DNA from: Halioxenophilus aromaticivorans
GTDB lineage: Bacteria > Pseudomonadota > Gammaproteobacteria > Pseudomonadales > Cellvibrionaceae
Direction: 5' to 3'
NCBI RefSeq assembly: GCF_042850945.1
Contig: NZ_AP031496.1
Span: 4,836,001 to 4,900,000 of the forward strand
DNA length: 64,000 nucleotides
Shown: positions 25,522-35,142 of the stretch, piece by piece
Layout of the letters: each line of letters starts with the position of its first letter
Numbering within the stretch: the first letter of the stretch is position 1
Program-made: the position numbers and the translations under genes
The notes under the pieces: model-generated
Seen by the model: only the letters and a program-made list of their open reading frames with translations
Databases searched by the model: none
What the model was told of the DNA's origin: nothing

Positions 25522-26937
25522 TTAGGCTCGGCCGTACAGATCTTTAAATCGAACGATATCATCTTCGCCCAGATAACTGCCCGATTGTACTTCGATCAAC
25601 TCCAAGGCAATTGCGCCAGGGTTTTTCAATTGATGCTTTTGACCAATGGGGATGTAGGTGGATTGGTTTTCGGTGAGCATAATTTCGTTATCACCGTTAA
25701 CCACCACGGCAGTGCCCGATACCACCACCCAGTGCTCGGCCCGATGATGGTGCATTTGCAAGGACAGCTCCGCACCAGGGCGCACCACAATGCGCTTAAC
25801 CTGGAAGCGCTCGCCGAAATCGATGGAGTCGTAGTAACCCCATGGCCGATATACCTTGCGGTGGGTGCTGGCCTCGGAGCGCTGCTGGCTTTTAAGCTCA
25901 CCCACAATGGCCTTAACATCCTGCACCTGATCCTTACTGGCAACCATAAGCGCGTCATCGGTATCCACAATCACTAAATCATCCACACCCACGGTGGCGA
26001 TAAGTTTTCGATCAGCCTGAATGTAACAGTTGTTGGTTTCGTAAGTGATGACATCACCCCGGGTGGTATTGCCGTGCTTGTCTTTATCGGAAACGTCCCA
26101 CAGAGCGGACCAGGAGCCCAGGTCGCTCCACTCCGCAGATAACGGCACCACGACCGCAGAGTCGGTTTTTTCCATCACCGCGTAGTCGATGGAGTCATCC
26201 GGGCAAGCCTCAAATGACGCCCGATCAATGCGAGTGAAATCCAAATCAACTTCCGCCTTGGCAAAGGCCTCGCGGCAAACGGCAACCATCTCTGGGTTGA
26301 ATTTCTCCAATTCCTCAATGTAGCGAGAGGGCTTGAACATAAACATGCCGCTGTTCCAGTAGTATTCACCGGTACCGATGTAGCGCTCGGCCACATCCAC
26401 GGTTGGCTTCTCCACAAACTGCATTACCTGGAAAACTTCACCCAGCGGATTATCCACCGGCTGAGAGCGGCGAATGTAACCGTAACCGGTTTCCGGGGCG
26501 GTGGGTACCACTCCAAAAGTTACCAGTCTACCGGCCTCGGCTTGGGCTTCAGCGACAGAAACGGTAGCATGGAAAGCGGTTAAATCTTGAATGTCGTGGT
26601 CTGCCGGCAGTACCAGCACCACAGAATCGTCACCACTGGCCAAAATGGCCAAGGCGGCTAGGGCAATCGCCGGGGCGGTATTACGGCCCACGGGCTCCAA
26701 CACAATACCGGCGGGCTGGCGATCACAGGCGCGCAATTGCTCGGCCACCATAAAGCGGTGGTTTTCATTGCAGATCACCCAAGGGGAAGAAAGATTGGCA
26801 ATGCCGTCCAAGCGCAGAACCGTGTCTTGCAACATGGTGTTGTCGCCCACTAACGGCAGAAACTGCTTGGGGTATTGCGATCGAGAATATGGCCACAGAC
26901 GCGTCCCTGAACCACCTGACAATATTACCGGTATCAT
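25522..26937 (-). CDS. manC: Mannose-1-phosphate guanylyltransferase / mannose-6-phosphate isomerase
   Basis: 471 aa bifunctional type II PMI-GMP enzyme (AlgA/ManC/CpsB). N-terminal nucleotidyltransferase: VILSGGSGTRLWPYSRSQYP with the GxGxRLWP signature (8-17), YPKQFLPL, VEKPTVDVAERY. C-terminal cupin isomerase: RPWGYYDSIDFGERFQVKRI, QMHHHRAEHWVVVSG, YIPIGQKHQLKNPG. It makes GDP-mannose, the precursor for mannose-, fucose- or guluronate-containing polysaccharide. Divergent from rmlC across 271 bp. No phosphomannomutase gene is seen here. Confidence 0.93.
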   Translation of the reverse strand: MIPVILSGGSGTRLWPYSRSQYPKQFLPLVGDNTMLQDTVLRLDGIANLSSPWVICNENHRFMVAEQLRACDRQPAGIVLEPVGRNTAPAIALAALAILASGDDSVVLVLPADHDIQDLTAFHATVSVAEAQAEAGRLVTFGVVPTAPETGYGYIRRSQPVDNPLGEVFQVMQFVEKPTVDVAERYIGTGEYYWNSGMFMFKPSRYIEELEKFNPEMVAVCREAFAKAEVDLDFTRIDRASFEACPDDSIDYAVMEKTDSAVVVPLSAEWSDLGSWSALWDVSDKDKHGNTTRGDVITYETNNCYIQADRKLIATVGVDDLVIVDTDDALMVASKDQVQDVKAIVGELKSQQRSEASTHRKVYRPWGYYDSIDFGERFQVKRIVVRPGAELSLQMHHHRAEHWVVVSGTAVVVNGDNEIMLTENQSTYIPIGQKHQLKNPGAIALELIEVQSGSYLGEDDIVRFKDLYGRA

Positions 26938-27208
26938 GTTTTACATTCCTCTGAATTGAGCCGGGCTATCCCTCGCCACCACATCGGCAGCAATTGCCTG
27001 AGACTGCTGAAAGATCGCTATATCTAGCGCTGCCGTTAAGTTTAGCAGTTAACTGACGAAAACAGGCCGCAGAGCCACAGTTTACAAAGCCCCGCCGAGT
27101 AACACCAGAGGCAACGCATATAGCAAAGTATTGCAAGAACCAGCACACATTATGCCCCCTTGGTGCTACACTGCGCCCACGAAGTATTAAGCTAATTTGG
27201 AAGTCACC

Positions 27209-27745
27209 ATGGAAGTCATTAAGACCAGCTTAGACGGCGTGGTTATCATCGAACCCAAAGTGTTTGGCGATGAGCGCGGGTTCTTTCTGGAGTCATTTCA
27301 CGTCGATCGCTACCGCGAATTAGCCGGCATTGAGCTACCCTTTGTGCAAGACAACCACTCGCGCTCCAGCAGAGGCGTACTGCGTGGCCTACACTTCCAG
27401 GTGAAAAACCCCCAGGGCAAATTAGTACGCGTGGTGCGCGGTGAAGTCTACGATGTGGCGGTAGACGTCAACCCAGACTCGCCCACCTACGGCAAGTACG
27501 AAGGCGTCATTCTGAACGAATCCAACAAGCGTCAGTTTTGGGTGCCACCGGGTTATGCCCACGGCTTTGTGGTATTGAGCGACACCGCCGATTTTGAATA
27601 CAAGTGCACCGAATTGTACGACCCCGCCGACGAAGGCGGCATCATCTGGAACGACCCTAAAGTCGGCATTGACTGGCCCATCGATAACCCGACGCTGTCC
27701 GCCAAGGACGCCGTACTGCCGACCCTGGACGAACTAAACGCTTAA
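27209..27745 (+). CDS. rmlC: dTDP-4-dehydrorhamnose 3,5-epimerase
   Basis: 178 aa from the ATG at 27209, chosen over an in-frame TTG at 27197 because GGAAG (27199-27203) serves as the ribosome-binding site. Cupin-type epimerase of the dTDP-L-rhamnose pathway: EPKVFGDERGFFLESF, the active-site His region FVQDNHSRSSRGVLRGLHFQ, WVPPGYAHGFVVLSD and the C-terminal WNDPKVGIDWP. RmlA and RmlB are not in the window and must be encoded elsewhere. Followed by rmlD after 82 bp that contain a tandem repeat and a strong hairpin. Confidence 0.95.
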   Translation: MEVIKTSLDGVVIIEPKVFGDERGFFLESFHVDRYRELAGIELPFVQDNHSRSSRGVLRGLHFQVKNPQGKLVRVVRGEVYDVAVDVNPDSPTYGKYEGVILNESNKRQFWVPPGYAHGFVVLSDTADFEYKCTELYDPADEGGIIWNDPKVGIDWPIDNPTLSAKDAVLPTLDELNA

Positions 27746-27782
27746 ACCTAAGTCGCTTAAATCCAAGTCGCTTAAACCTAGG
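27739..27782. repeat. 15-bp tandem repeat, about 2.9 copies, starting in the rmlC stop codon
   Basis: CGCTTAAACCTAAGT (27739), CGCTTAAATCCAAGT (27754) and CGCTTAAACCTAGG (27769). The first copy contains the terminal GCT and TAA of rmlC, so each unit repeats the end of the gene with its stop. It looks like local slippage. Confidence 0.9.
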
Positions 27783-27803
27783 CCACAGGCACTGCCTGTG
27801 GCC
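27781..27803. terminator. Strong hairpin between rmlC and rmlD
   Basis: GGCCACAGGC-ACT-GCCTGTGGCC, a perfect 10-bp stem with a 3-nt loop and no U-tract. It more likely stabilises or segments the rmlC mRNA than fully terminates; rmlD lies 24 bp further on. Confidence 0.5.
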
Positions 27804-27827
27804 ACCGAATTTGCAAGCGAGGCATCT

Positions 27828-28712
27828 TTGAAAATTCTTATTTTCGGCCACAATGGCCAGGTCGGCTCCAGCTTAGTAGAACAACTGAACCAGCAAGACC
27901 AAACCCTGATCTGTCCATCTCGCACCGAGGCAGATTTTGCGCACCCTGAACAAGTCACCCAGTGTATTGAAAGCTACCAACCCGACGTCATCGTCAATGC
28001 CTGCGCGTACACGGCGGTGGACAAAGCCGAGAGCGACCAAGCCACGGCTGACGCGGTAAACCATTTGAGCGTGGCGGCCATGGCCCAGGCGGCGCTGGCG
28101 GCCGACATCCCAGTCATTCACATCTCCACCGATTATGTGTTCCCTGGCGATGCCAAACAACCGTACCTCGAGGACGACGCTACAGGCCCGCACAGCGTTT
28201 ATGGCCAAACCAAACTGGATGGCGACCTGGCATTGGCCAACACATTGCCAAAGCAGGTTACTCTACGCACCAGCTGGGTATTCGGTGAATACGGCAACAA
28301 CTTTGTGAAAACCATGTTGCGCCTGGCCGAAAGCCGAGATGAACTGAACGTGGTTGCTGATCAGCACGGCAAGCCCACCTACGCTGGCGATATTGTCACC
28401 TCCATTTTGGCATTTTTAAAAGCATTGGCAGAGCAAAAACCCATCGTTTGGGGCACCTACCACTGCAGCAGTGCGGGTGAAACCACCTGGCACGGATTTG
28501 CCGAAGCGATATTCGCTGAAGCAAAGTCATTGGGCGTGATCAGCAAAACACCCAAAGTTCATCCCATCCCTAGCAGCGACTTCCCTACCCCGGCACCGCG
28601 GCCTGCCTATTCAGTACTCAACACCGATAAGCTCAACGCCACCTTGGCTCAGCCTCTACCTCATTGGTCCGAAGGCTTGCATAAAATGCTGCGCCACCTG
28701 CAGCAGGGCTAA
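27828..28712 (+). CDS. rmlD: dTDP-4-dehydrorhamnose reductase
   Basis: 294 aa from a TTG at 27828, chosen because GCGAGG lies 5 nt upstream and because the protein then begins at the Rossmann strand KILIFGHNGQVGSSL; an in-frame GTG at 27798 would lie inside the hairpin. SDR signatures: GxxGQVG (about 7-12), NACAYTAVDKAE, ISTDYVFPGD, catalytic YGQTKLDGD (YxxxK) and RTSWVFGEYGNNFVKTML. It reduces dTDP-6-deoxy-L-lyxo-4-hexulose to dTDP-L-rhamnose. Unlike the eroded paralogue at 1756-2625 it keeps all active-site residues. Confidence 0.94.
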   Translation: MKILIFGHNGQVGSSLVEQLNQQDQTLICPSRTEADFAHPEQVTQCIESYQPDVIVNACAYTAVDKAESDQATADAVNHLSVAAMAQAALAADIPVIHISTDYVFPGDAKQPYLEDDATGPHSVYGQTKLDGDLALANTLPKQVTLRTSWVFGEYGNNFVKTMLRLAESRDELNVVADQHGKPTYAGDIVTSILAFLKALAEQKPIVWGTYHCSSAGETTWHGFAEAIFAEAKSLGVISKTPKVHPIPSSDFPTPAPRPAYSVLNTDKLNATLAQPLPHWSEGLHKMLRHLQQG

Positions 28713-28726
28713 CAGCAATTGCATTT

Positions 28727-28760
28727 GCCCGCGAATCGCGACTCTGGCCGATTTGCGGGC
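28727..28760 (+). terminator. Hairpin after rmlD
   Basis: GCCCGCGAATC / GATTTGCGGGC, 11-bp arms with one mismatch and a 12-nt loop, starting 14 bp past the stop and followed by TCTGATTTCTT. Probable terminator of the rml genes. Confidence 0.55.
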
Positions 28761-29075
28761 TCTGATTTCTTCGCAGGCTCTGAGCCACCGGCGCGATGCT
28801 CCAAGCAAAAAGACCAAGAGAGCAGCAGCTAAAATGTCGTGCCTGGCTCCGACAGCATCGATCTTTTAGATCACCGGTTGTAACAGCATCTTGCTAGAAA
28901 TTCTGGCCAGAGACTACAACAACACCCGCAAACGACGTCGGTGAATCCCCAATGCAGTCCCTTGGCTGCCCCCCGTTCACCGATTGGCTTCAGCAAACAG
29001 TAAAAGACACTGCCGGGCAGGTTTGATAGTATGCGCGGCTTTTAGTTTTGGCATTCAACCGCACCCGAGGCACCC
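28761..29075. other. Intergenic region upstream of the SulP gene
   Basis: About 315 bp with no credible gene. It must hold the SulP promoter, but I cannot assign -35/-10 boxes with confidence. GAGG at 29066-29069 precedes the SulP ATG by 6 nt. Confidence 0.45.
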
Positions 29076-30641
29076 ATGTTTAACCTGCTGGATAAGCGCC
29101 CAACCAACGTTAAAAACGATTTACTGTCCGGCGTTACCGTCGCACTCGCCTTGGTGCCAGAAGCCGTTGCCTTCGCCTTTATTGCCGGCCTAGAGCCCAT
29201 GGTTGGCCTCTACGCCGCATTTATGATGGGACTGATCACGTCTGTTTTTGGCGGCCGGCCGGGTATGATCTCCGGCGCCACCGGCGCCACTGCCGTGGTT
29301 ATGGTTGGTCTAGTGGGAGCCTACGGACCGCAATATCTGTTTGCCGCCGTATTTTTAGCAGGTCTTATTCAAATCGCCGCCGGCGCCATGAAATTGGGTA
29401 AATTTATACGCATGGTGCCCCACCCGGTTATGCTCGGTTTTGTTAATGGCCTGGCCATCGTTATCTTTTTATCGCAACTGGCGCTGTTCAGGCACGAAAC
29501 CAGTGAAGGCGTGTGGAGCACGATCCCCAGCACCGAACTGACATTAATGGGCATTTTGATTGTGATCACCATGCTGATCATGCACTTTCTGCCCAAATAC
29601 ACCAAAGCGGTTCCCGCAGGTTTGGTGGCCATCGTCAGTGTCACCCTGGCGGTTTACTTCCTCGACCTACCCGCACGCACGGTGATCGACTTTGTGGCTG
29701 ACAAACTGCCCGAATCAGAAGCCGCCACGGCGTCCTTACAGGGCTCGTTGCCCACCTTCAGCATTCCTACTGTGCCATTCACGCTAGAAACGCTCATCAT
29801 TATCCTACCCACCGCCGTGATTATTGCCGCGGTTGGCCTAATTGAATCCCTGCTCACCTTAACCCTCATCGACGAGCTGACCAATACCCGTGGCCAGGGC
29901 AACCGAGAATGCTGGGGCCAGGGCCTGGGCAACTCAGTGAACGGCCTATTCGGCGGCATGGGTGGCTGTGCCATGATCGGCCAGAGCATGATCAACATTA
30001 ACAACGGCGGCCGTGGACGCTTGTCTGGTATCACCGCCGCCGTGGTATTGCTGGCCTTTATCCTATTTGCCGCCCCACTCATTGAAATGATCCCCCTGGC
30101 AGCATTAGTGGGCGTCATGTTTATGGTGGTTCTGGGCACCTTTGAGTGGTCGAGCTTCCGCATCATGCGCTTAATTCCGCGCACCGACGCCTTCGTTATT
30201 GTGCTGGTTTCGGCGATTACGGTGATACACGACCTCGCTATCGCTGTGGTGGTGGGCGTTATTGTGTCGGCACTGGTATTCGCCTGGAAACACGCCCAGC
30301 ATATCTACGCCGACATCTACACTGACGAAAAAGGCCGCAAAGTCTACGACCTGCGCGGTCCCATTTTCTTTGGCTCTGTACATAACTTCAAAAATATTTT
30401 CGACCCAGAAAACGACCCTGCCGAAGTCATAATTGAATTTAAACGCTCCCGGGTTTCTGACCACTCAGGCATCGAAGCACTGGATGGCGTGGCCGAAAAA
30501 TACCAGCAGCTGAGCAAGCAAGTGCACTTGCGCCATTTAAGCCCGGAGTGTCGCAATCTGCTGGAAAAATCCGGAGATCTTTGCGAAGTCAATGTACTGG
30601 AAGACCCAAATTACCGCGTAGTTACCGACAAACTGGGTTAA
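29076..30641 (+). CDS. SulP-family anion transporter with STAS domain
   Basis: 521 aa inner-membrane protein. SulP core of about 14 membrane spans (MFNLLDKRPTNVKNDLLSGV, then VALALVPEAVAFAFIAGLEP, GLYAAFMMGLITSVFGGRPG, the SLC26-like GATGATAVVMVG, and GQGNRECWGQGLGNSVNGLF) followed by a C-terminal cytoplasmic STAS domain (about 420-515; IFFGSVHNF, VIIEFKRSRVSDHSGIEAL). Imports sulfate, bicarbonate or another anion; the substrate cannot be told from sequence. No carbonic anhydrase gene is adjacent. Monocistronic in appearance. Confidence 0.88.
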   Translation: MFNLLDKRPTNVKNDLLSGVTVALALVPEAVAFAFIAGLEPMVGLYAAFMMGLITSVFGGRPGMISGATGATAVVMVGLVGAYGPQYLFAAVFLAGLIQIAAGAMKLGKFIRMVPHPVMLGFVNGLAIVIFLSQLALFRHETSEGVWSTIPSTELTLMGILIVITMLIMHFLPKYTKAVPAGLVAIVSVTLAVYFLDLPARTVIDFVADKLPESEAATASLQGSLPTFSIPTVPFTLETLIIILPTAVIIAAVGLIESLLTLTLIDELTNTRGQGNRECWGQGLGNSVNGLFGGMGGCAMIGQSMININNGGRGRLSGITAAVVLLAFILFAAPLIEMIPLAALVGVMFMVVLGTFEWSSFRIMRLIPRTDAFVIVLVSAITVIHDLAIAVVVGVIVSALVFAWKHAQHIYADIYTDEKGRKVYDLRGPIFFGSVHNFKNIFDPENDPAEVIIEFKRSRVSDHSGIEALDGVAEKYQQLSKQVHLRHLSPECRNLLEKSGDLCEVNVLEDPNYRVVTDKLG

Positions 30642-30720
30642 TTTCTGTACCATAGCTGCCCATAACTATTAGTCCAAACAACTGCCCCCCCTGGGCCGAA
30701 GCATTTATGGAGAGAGCCGC

Positions 30721-31083
30721 ATGTTGATCGAGGTATTAAAGGCCAAGATTCACCGCGCCAGCGTCACCGATGCCAACCTCAATTACGTTGGCAGCATTAC
30801 CATTGATAGCAAACTACTCGATGCCAGCGGAATCCGCGAGCACGAGAAGGTGCAAGTGGTCAATATTACCAACGGCCAACGCTTTGAAACCTACGTTATC
30901 GTTGGTAAAGCTGGGTCGGGTGAAATCTGCTTAAACGGCGCCTGTGCTCGTCTGGCTGAAATCGACGATAAAATTATTATTATTGCCTATTGCCAGTTGG
31001 ATAACGACGAATACGAGCAACACCAACCCGCGGTCGTATTTGTTGACGACAACAACCAGCAAGTGGATAAAGAAGCACTATAA
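30721..31083 (+). CDS. panD: Aspartate 1-decarboxylase (pyruvoyl enzyme)
   Basis: 120 aa proenzyme that cleaves itself between Gly24 and Ser25 (LNYVGSITID) to create the pyruvoyl cofactor and makes beta-alanine for pantothenate. Other family landmarks: KAKIHRASVTDANL, KVQVVNITNGQRFETYVI and the GSGEICLNGACARL loop. A GGAGAG site (30710-30715) lies just upstream. It is not linked to panB/panC here. Beta-alanine would also be a possible substrate for adenylation enzymes lacking the alpha-amino-binding Asp, such as the one at 48.5 kb, but nothing in the sequence ties them. Confidence 0.95.
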   Translation: MLIEVLKAKIHRASVTDANLNYVGSITIDSKLLDASGIREHEKVQVVNITNGQRFETYVIVGKAGSGEICLNGACARLAEIDDKIIIIAYCQLDNDEYEQHQPAVVFVDDNNQQVDKEAL

Positions 31084-31186
31084 CCGGCATAGGCCCGCAG
31101 GCATCCGCCGTCACGGCTGAAGTCGCGCCAGCCCATTGCCCAGCAGCTAATTTTACCAGCCCCTTTCTTCACCCCCCATCCCTACA

Positions 31187-31222
31187 ACGTAAAAAGCACA
31201 GCCGGTGCTGTGCTTTTTACGT
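31187..31222. terminator. Bidirectional intrinsic terminator between panD and wcaJ
   Basis: Perfect 16-bp arms (ACGTAAAAAGCACAGC and its complement) with a CGGT loop; A5/T5 runs on both sides let it stop transcripts from the convergent panD (+) and sugar transferase (-). Confidence 0.92.
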
Positions 31223-31245
31223 CAATCAGTAAACTGAGCCTGACT

Positions 31246-32694
31246 TTAGAAGGCGTTTTTGCCAACAAAACCTTTAAAGATCGTTAAAAATATGATCTTC
31301 AGATCCCAAAGAATGGACCAGTGGCGGATGTACTGCAGATCGTATTCTACTCGCCGCTCCATTTTATCCAAGGTATCCGTTTCGCCGCGAGCTCCGTTGA
31401 TCTGCGCCCAACCGGTGATTCCGGGTTTAATTTTATGACGTAACATATACCCGAAGATTTGCTCGCGATACAACTCGTTGTGAGCCACAGCATGGGGTCT
31501 GGGGCCGACAATGGACATGGTGCCTTCCAGCACATTAAAAAACTGCGGCAGCTCATCCAGGGAGGTTTTACGCAGGAATCCACCTACTCGGGTTATACGG
31601 CTGTCGTTACGCTGGGCTTGCTGAATCTGATCGGTGCTGTCTTCACATACCGACATAGATCGGAACTTCCACATTTTGAACGGCTTGCCATCCAACCCGT
31701 AGCGGGTCTGACGAAAGAACACCGGGCCCTTTGAAGTGAGTTTTACGGCGGCGGCGATAAGCAACATTGGCCCGCTGATCAAAGCCAAAATACACAGCGC
31801 AATTACCAAGTCTTCCATGCGCTTTAACATGGACATGGTGCCTCGGTTAGGCTCCCCCACCACACCAATGGCCGGGATGCCATTCAGATTAATTGTTCTA
31901 GCGTGCAGTAGATCAAACATAAACACATCAGGGATGATGTAAACCGACGTAGCTGACTCCGCCAAGCGCTTGGTTAACCATTGAATACGCTGTTCGCCGC
32001 GCATGGGGATAGTGACGTAGACCTGATCAATAACACCGGCGCGAGCGTCCCGAATAAGGTCATTAAAGTTACCCGAAATCTGACACACACCGGCCTGGCC
32101 GTGCAGCGCTCGTGGCTTTTGGTCGCCAATAACGGGTTGCTCTGGTGCCTGGCGATCGTCGTAGAAACCCTGGACCGTATAGCCACCCCAGCTGCAATTT
32201 TGAATACGATGCGCAACATCCAAAGCCAGCTCACCATTACCGACAATGGCCACCGAGCGGGTGTTGTAACCCCTATCCCGTACCGCCTGCAGAACCACGC
32301 GTAAAATCACCCGCCAAGCTAACAGCATTAACCAGGTGCAGGCGAACCAAAGTGCAAACTGAGGCCAGGAAAATAACGACTCTTCCAGGTGCGTAACGCT
32401 GCCAACGGCCATAATAAAGGTAAAACTGGCAATCCAGCAGAAAGATACTTGACGGGCTTCCGCCCAGATGGTTTCGGAGCGCCAAGAACGATAAATTTCT
32501 GCAAATTCAGCGGAAAACTGAAGGCAAATCACCGCACCCAAGGCTGCGATAAAATAGGACTGAGGCACTGTATCCAACGCCTGGCTGGCGGTGATAACAA
32601 CACCGGCGATCACTAACGCGCAATCCGTTACGCGAGAGAACAACGCAAATAGAGAACTGTGTGGCTTTACCGATCCTCTGGCACCTAATGCCAT
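31246..32694 (-). CDS. wcaJ: Undecaprenyl-phosphate sugar phosphotransferase (WcaJ/WbaP family)
   Basis: 482 aa. Four N-terminal membrane helices, a Rossmann-like central domain (VAIVGNGELALDVAHRIQN, about 148-166), a further membrane segment, and a C-terminal bacterial sugar transferase domain (about 290-482): GPVFFRQTRYGLDGKPFKMWK, SLDELPQFFNVLEGTMSIVG, PRPHAVAHN, KPGITGWAQINGARGETDT. It transfers a hexose-1-phosphate (usually glucose) to undecaprenyl phosphate, the first step of capsule or exopolysaccharide repeat assembly at the inner membrane. Works with ugd, manC and rmlCD in the same arm. wcaJ denotes the family, not a proven orthologue. Confidence 0.9.
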   Translation of the reverse strand: MALGARGSVKPHSSLFALFSRVTDCALVIAGVVITASQALDTVPQSYFIAALGAVICLQFSAEFAEIYRSWRSETIWAEARQVSFCWIASFTFIMAVGSVTHLEESLFSWPQFALWFACTWLMLLAWRVILRVVLQAVRDRGYNTRSVAIVGNGELALDVAHRIQNCSWGGYTVQGFYDDRQAPEQPVIGDQKPRALHGQAGVCQISGNFNDLIRDARAGVIDQVYVTIPMRGEQRIQWLTKRLAESATSVYIIPDVFMFDLLHARTINLNGIPAIGVVGEPNRGTMSMLKRMEDLVIALCILALISGPMLLIAAAVKLTSKGPVFFRQTRYGLDGKPFKMWKFRSMSVCEDSTDQIQQAQRNDSRITRVGGFLRKTSLDELPQFFNVLEGTMSIVGPRPHAVAHNELYREQIFGYMLRHKIKPGITGWAQINGARGETDTLDKMERRVEYDLQYIRHWSILWDLKIIFLTIFKGFVGKNAF

Positions 32695-33043
32695 AAATAA
32701 ATTCCCTCTTCCTTCTTATGGTAACCAACGTCGAATAGCTTAAACCAATTCATCATGAATGAATTTAAGCACGAATGATATTAACAAAACTTAAAGGCCT
32801 GAACTGACCAAAGATAAATAAGCCGCGCATAATAATGTTTACTAGTGCATCACTGCAATGCTAGCTGGATAAATGGCTAAACTTTGTCAGCTAAAGTAGA
32901 AACCACTAATACACTTGAAACAACAAGCGCGACAGCGCCATGAAAATCGAGAGCTTAATTTAAGCGTGCCCCACGACCGGACGGCCAAGAGCAGAGAGGG
33001 GTGGTAGGCCAACCAGCGAAGGCATCGCTGGCTGGCAAAGAGG
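32695..33043. other. Intergenic region between wcaJ and rplQ
   Basis: 349 bp. The half near wcaJ is A+T-rich and should hold its promoter. A 12-bp-arm hairpin (GCCAACCAGCGA / TCGCTGGCTGGC, one mismatch, 33008-33036) lies just past rplQ and is the likely end of the ribosomal operon, although no U-run follows. Confidence 0.55.
33008..33036 (-). terminator. Hairpin after rplQ, end of the ribosomal superoperon
   Basis: 12-bp arms (one wobble position) with a 5-nt loop, beginning 7 bp past the rplQ stop. On the minus strand the following bases are CTACCACCCC, so any termination would be U-poor or factor-assisted. Confidence 0.5.
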
Positions 33044-33430
33044 TTAATCTTCCTCTACTACCTCGGCTTCCACCGGGCGATCAACCAACTCAACATAGGC
33101 CATAGGCGCCTTGTCACCGGCACGGAATCCACATTTCAAAATGCGGATGTAGCCGCCGGGGCGATCTTGGTAACGTGGGCCGAGCTCGGTAAATAACTTA
33201 CCAACAACGGCGTCGTTACGTAGGCGAGCAAAGGCCAAACGGCGGTTTGCTACGCTGTCTTTCTTTGCCAGAGTAATCAGAGGCTCGGCGACGCGACGCA
33301 ACTCTTTTGCCTTTGGCAGGGTGGTTTTAATCAACTCGTGCTCAACCAGGGACGAAGTCATGTTACTAAACATGGCTTTACGGTGAGAACTGTTGCGATT
33401 CAGCTTACGGCCACTTTTACGATGACGCAT
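33044..33430 (-). CDS. rplQ: 50S ribosomal protein L17
   Basis: 128 aa. [20 protein letters not shown] start is invariant in L17. Last gene of the alpha operon, 62 bp after rpoA. The C terminus ends in an acidic tail (EAEVVEED). L17 sits near the peptide exit tunnel. Confidence 0.98.
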   Translation of the reverse strand: MRHRKSGRKLNRNSSHRKAMFSNMTSSLVEHELIKTTLPKAKELRRVAEPLITLAKKDSVANRRLAFARLRNDAVVGKLFTELGPRYQDRPGGYIRILKCGFRAGDKAPMAYVELVDRPVEAEVVEED

Positions 33431-33492
33431 GACTCTAAATCCTTCGGTTAATTGCTATCACAGCAATATGATTCGGTTAAGGCGCGGGGCTT

Positions 33493-34482
33493 TTAATCGT
33501 CGTTGCGCAGGCTGGCAGGTGGCCAGTTCTCCAAACGCATACCTAACGAAAGTCCACGGGTCGCCAGAATATCTTTGATTTCTGTCAGTGATTTCTTACC
33601 CAGGTTAGGCGTCTTTAACAGCTCTACTTCGGTGCGCTGGATCAGGTCACCAATGTAGTAAATGTTTTCGGCCTTGAGACAGTTGGCAGAACGAACAGTT
33701 AATTCCAAATCGTCCACCGGTCGCAGTAGAACAGGGTCTACTTCTTCTTGCTTCTCTTCTGGTTCAGCGTGTTTTTCACCTTCGAGGTCAACGAATACGG
33801 CCAACTGCTGCTGCAGAATGGTTGCCGCACGACGAATCGCTTCTTCAGGGTCAATGGTGCCATCGGTTTCAAGATCGAGAACCAATTTGTCCAAGTCAGT
33901 ACGCTGTTCAACACGGGCGCTTTCCACGGTGTAAGCCAAACGCTTCACCGGGCTATAAGTGGCATCCAACTGCAGACGGCCAATGGCGCGAGTTTCCTCT
34001 TCGTCACTAACACGGCTATCAGCCGGCTGATAACCACGACCACGAGCCGCAGTCAGCTTCATGCTGAAATCGATATCGCCAGTAACGTGAGCGATCACGT
34101 GCTCTGGGTTTACGATTTCAACTTCGTGGTCAACCTGAATGTCGCCTGCGGTTATCACACCAGAGCCGCGCTTAGAAACGGTCAGGGTAGCCTGATCTTT
34201 GCCGTGCATAAGGATGGCAACGCCTTTCAGGTTTAACAGGATTTCGATAACGTCTTCCTGAACACCCTCGATGGCGCTGTACTCATGCAGCACACCAGAG
34301 ATTTCCGCTTCCACAATGGCGCAGCCAGGCATGGAAGATAACAAGATGCGACGCAGAGCGTTGCCCAGTGTATGGCCAAAACCGCGCTCCAGTGGCTCCA
34401 ATACCACTTTTGCGTGATTGGTGCTTATGTCGGTGACATCGATAGTTTTGGGTGTCAAAAAGTCGTTTACAGCACTCTGCAT
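33493..34482 (-). CDS. rpoA: RNA polymerase alpha subunit
   Basis: 329 aa from the ATG at 34482, preferred over one at 34488 because AGG lies 7 nt upstream and the protein then begins MQSAVNDFL like other gammaproteobacterial RpoA. N-terminal assembly domain ([20 protein letters not shown], about 33-52), linker, and C-terminal DNA/activator-binding domain (about 250-329; [20 protein letters not shown]). Between rpsD and rplQ as usual. Its CTD offers the in-window comparison for the alpha-CTD-like repeats in the island protein at 7137-9611. Confidence 0.97.
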   Translation of the reverse strand: MQSAVNDFLTPKTIDVTDISTNHAKVVLEPLERGFGHTLGNALRRILLSSMPGCAIVEAEISGVLHEYSAIEGVQEDVIEILLNLKGVAILMHGKDQATLTVSKRGSGVITAGDIQVDHEVEIVNPEHVIAHVTGDIDFSMKLTAARGRGYQPADSRVSDEEETRAIGRLQLDATYSPVKRLAYTVESARVEQRTDLDKLVLDLETDGTIDPEEAIRRAATILQQQLAVFVDLEGEKHAEPEEKQEEVDPVLLRPVDDLELTVRSANCLKAENIYYIGDLIQRTEVELLKTPNLGKKSLTEIKDILATRGLSLGMRLENWPPASLRNDD

Positions 34483-34508
34483 AGTCATACCTATAGTTAG
34501 TTAATCGC

Positions 34509-35129
34509 TTACTTAGAGTAGAGCTCAACGATGAGGTTTTCGTTGATTTCGGCTGGCAGATCACCACGATCAGGCGTGCGCTTGAAAGTGCCTTCTTTCT
34601 TATCTGCGTTTACTTCAACCCACTCTACCTCGGCGCGACCACGGGACAGTTCCAAGGCGTTGTTAATGCGCAATTGGTTTTTCGCTTTTTCGCGAATCGC
34701 AACTACATCGCCGGTTTGGATTTTGTAGGATGGGATATTAACCACGCTACCGTTAACCAAGATCGACTTGTGCGATACCAACTGCCGGCTTTCTGCGCGA
34801 GTAGAACCAAAGCCCATACGATAAACAACGTTATCCAGGCGAGTTTCCAACAATTGCAGTAAGTTTTCACCGGTGGCGCCCTTCAAGCGAGCCGCTTCTT
34901 TATAATAAGAGCGGAACTGCTTTTCTAGGATACCGTAGGTGCGACGTACTTTTTGCTTCTCGCGCAGCTGAACACCGTAATCTGACAGACGACCACGACG
35001 GGCGCCGTGCTGACCAGGGATGGTTTCAACTTTACATTTAGAATCTAACGGACGCGCGCCGCTCTTCAGGAACAGGTCTGTTCCTTCACGACGAGCGAGT
35101 TTACATTTTGGTCCTCTATAACGAGCCAT
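34509..35129 (-). CDS. rpsD: 30S ribosomal protein S4
   Basis: 206 aa. [20 protein letters not shown] start and the S4 RNA-binding domain (about 96-160; [19 protein letters not shown]). Primary 16S binder and translational repressor of the alpha operon, normally through the rpsM leader, which is unusually long here (281 bp). Confidence 0.98.
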   Translation of the reverse strand: MARYRGPKCKLARREGTDLFLKSGARPLDSKCKVETIPGQHGARRGRLSDYGVQLREKQKVRRTYGILEKQFRSYYKEAARLKGATGENLLQLLETRLDNVVYRMGFGSTRAESRQLVSHKSILVNGSVVNIPSYKIQTGDVVAIREKAKNQLRINNALELSRGRAEVEWVEVNADKKEGTFKRTPDRGDLPAEINENLIVELYSK

Positions 35130-35142
35130 CAGTTAACCCTCC

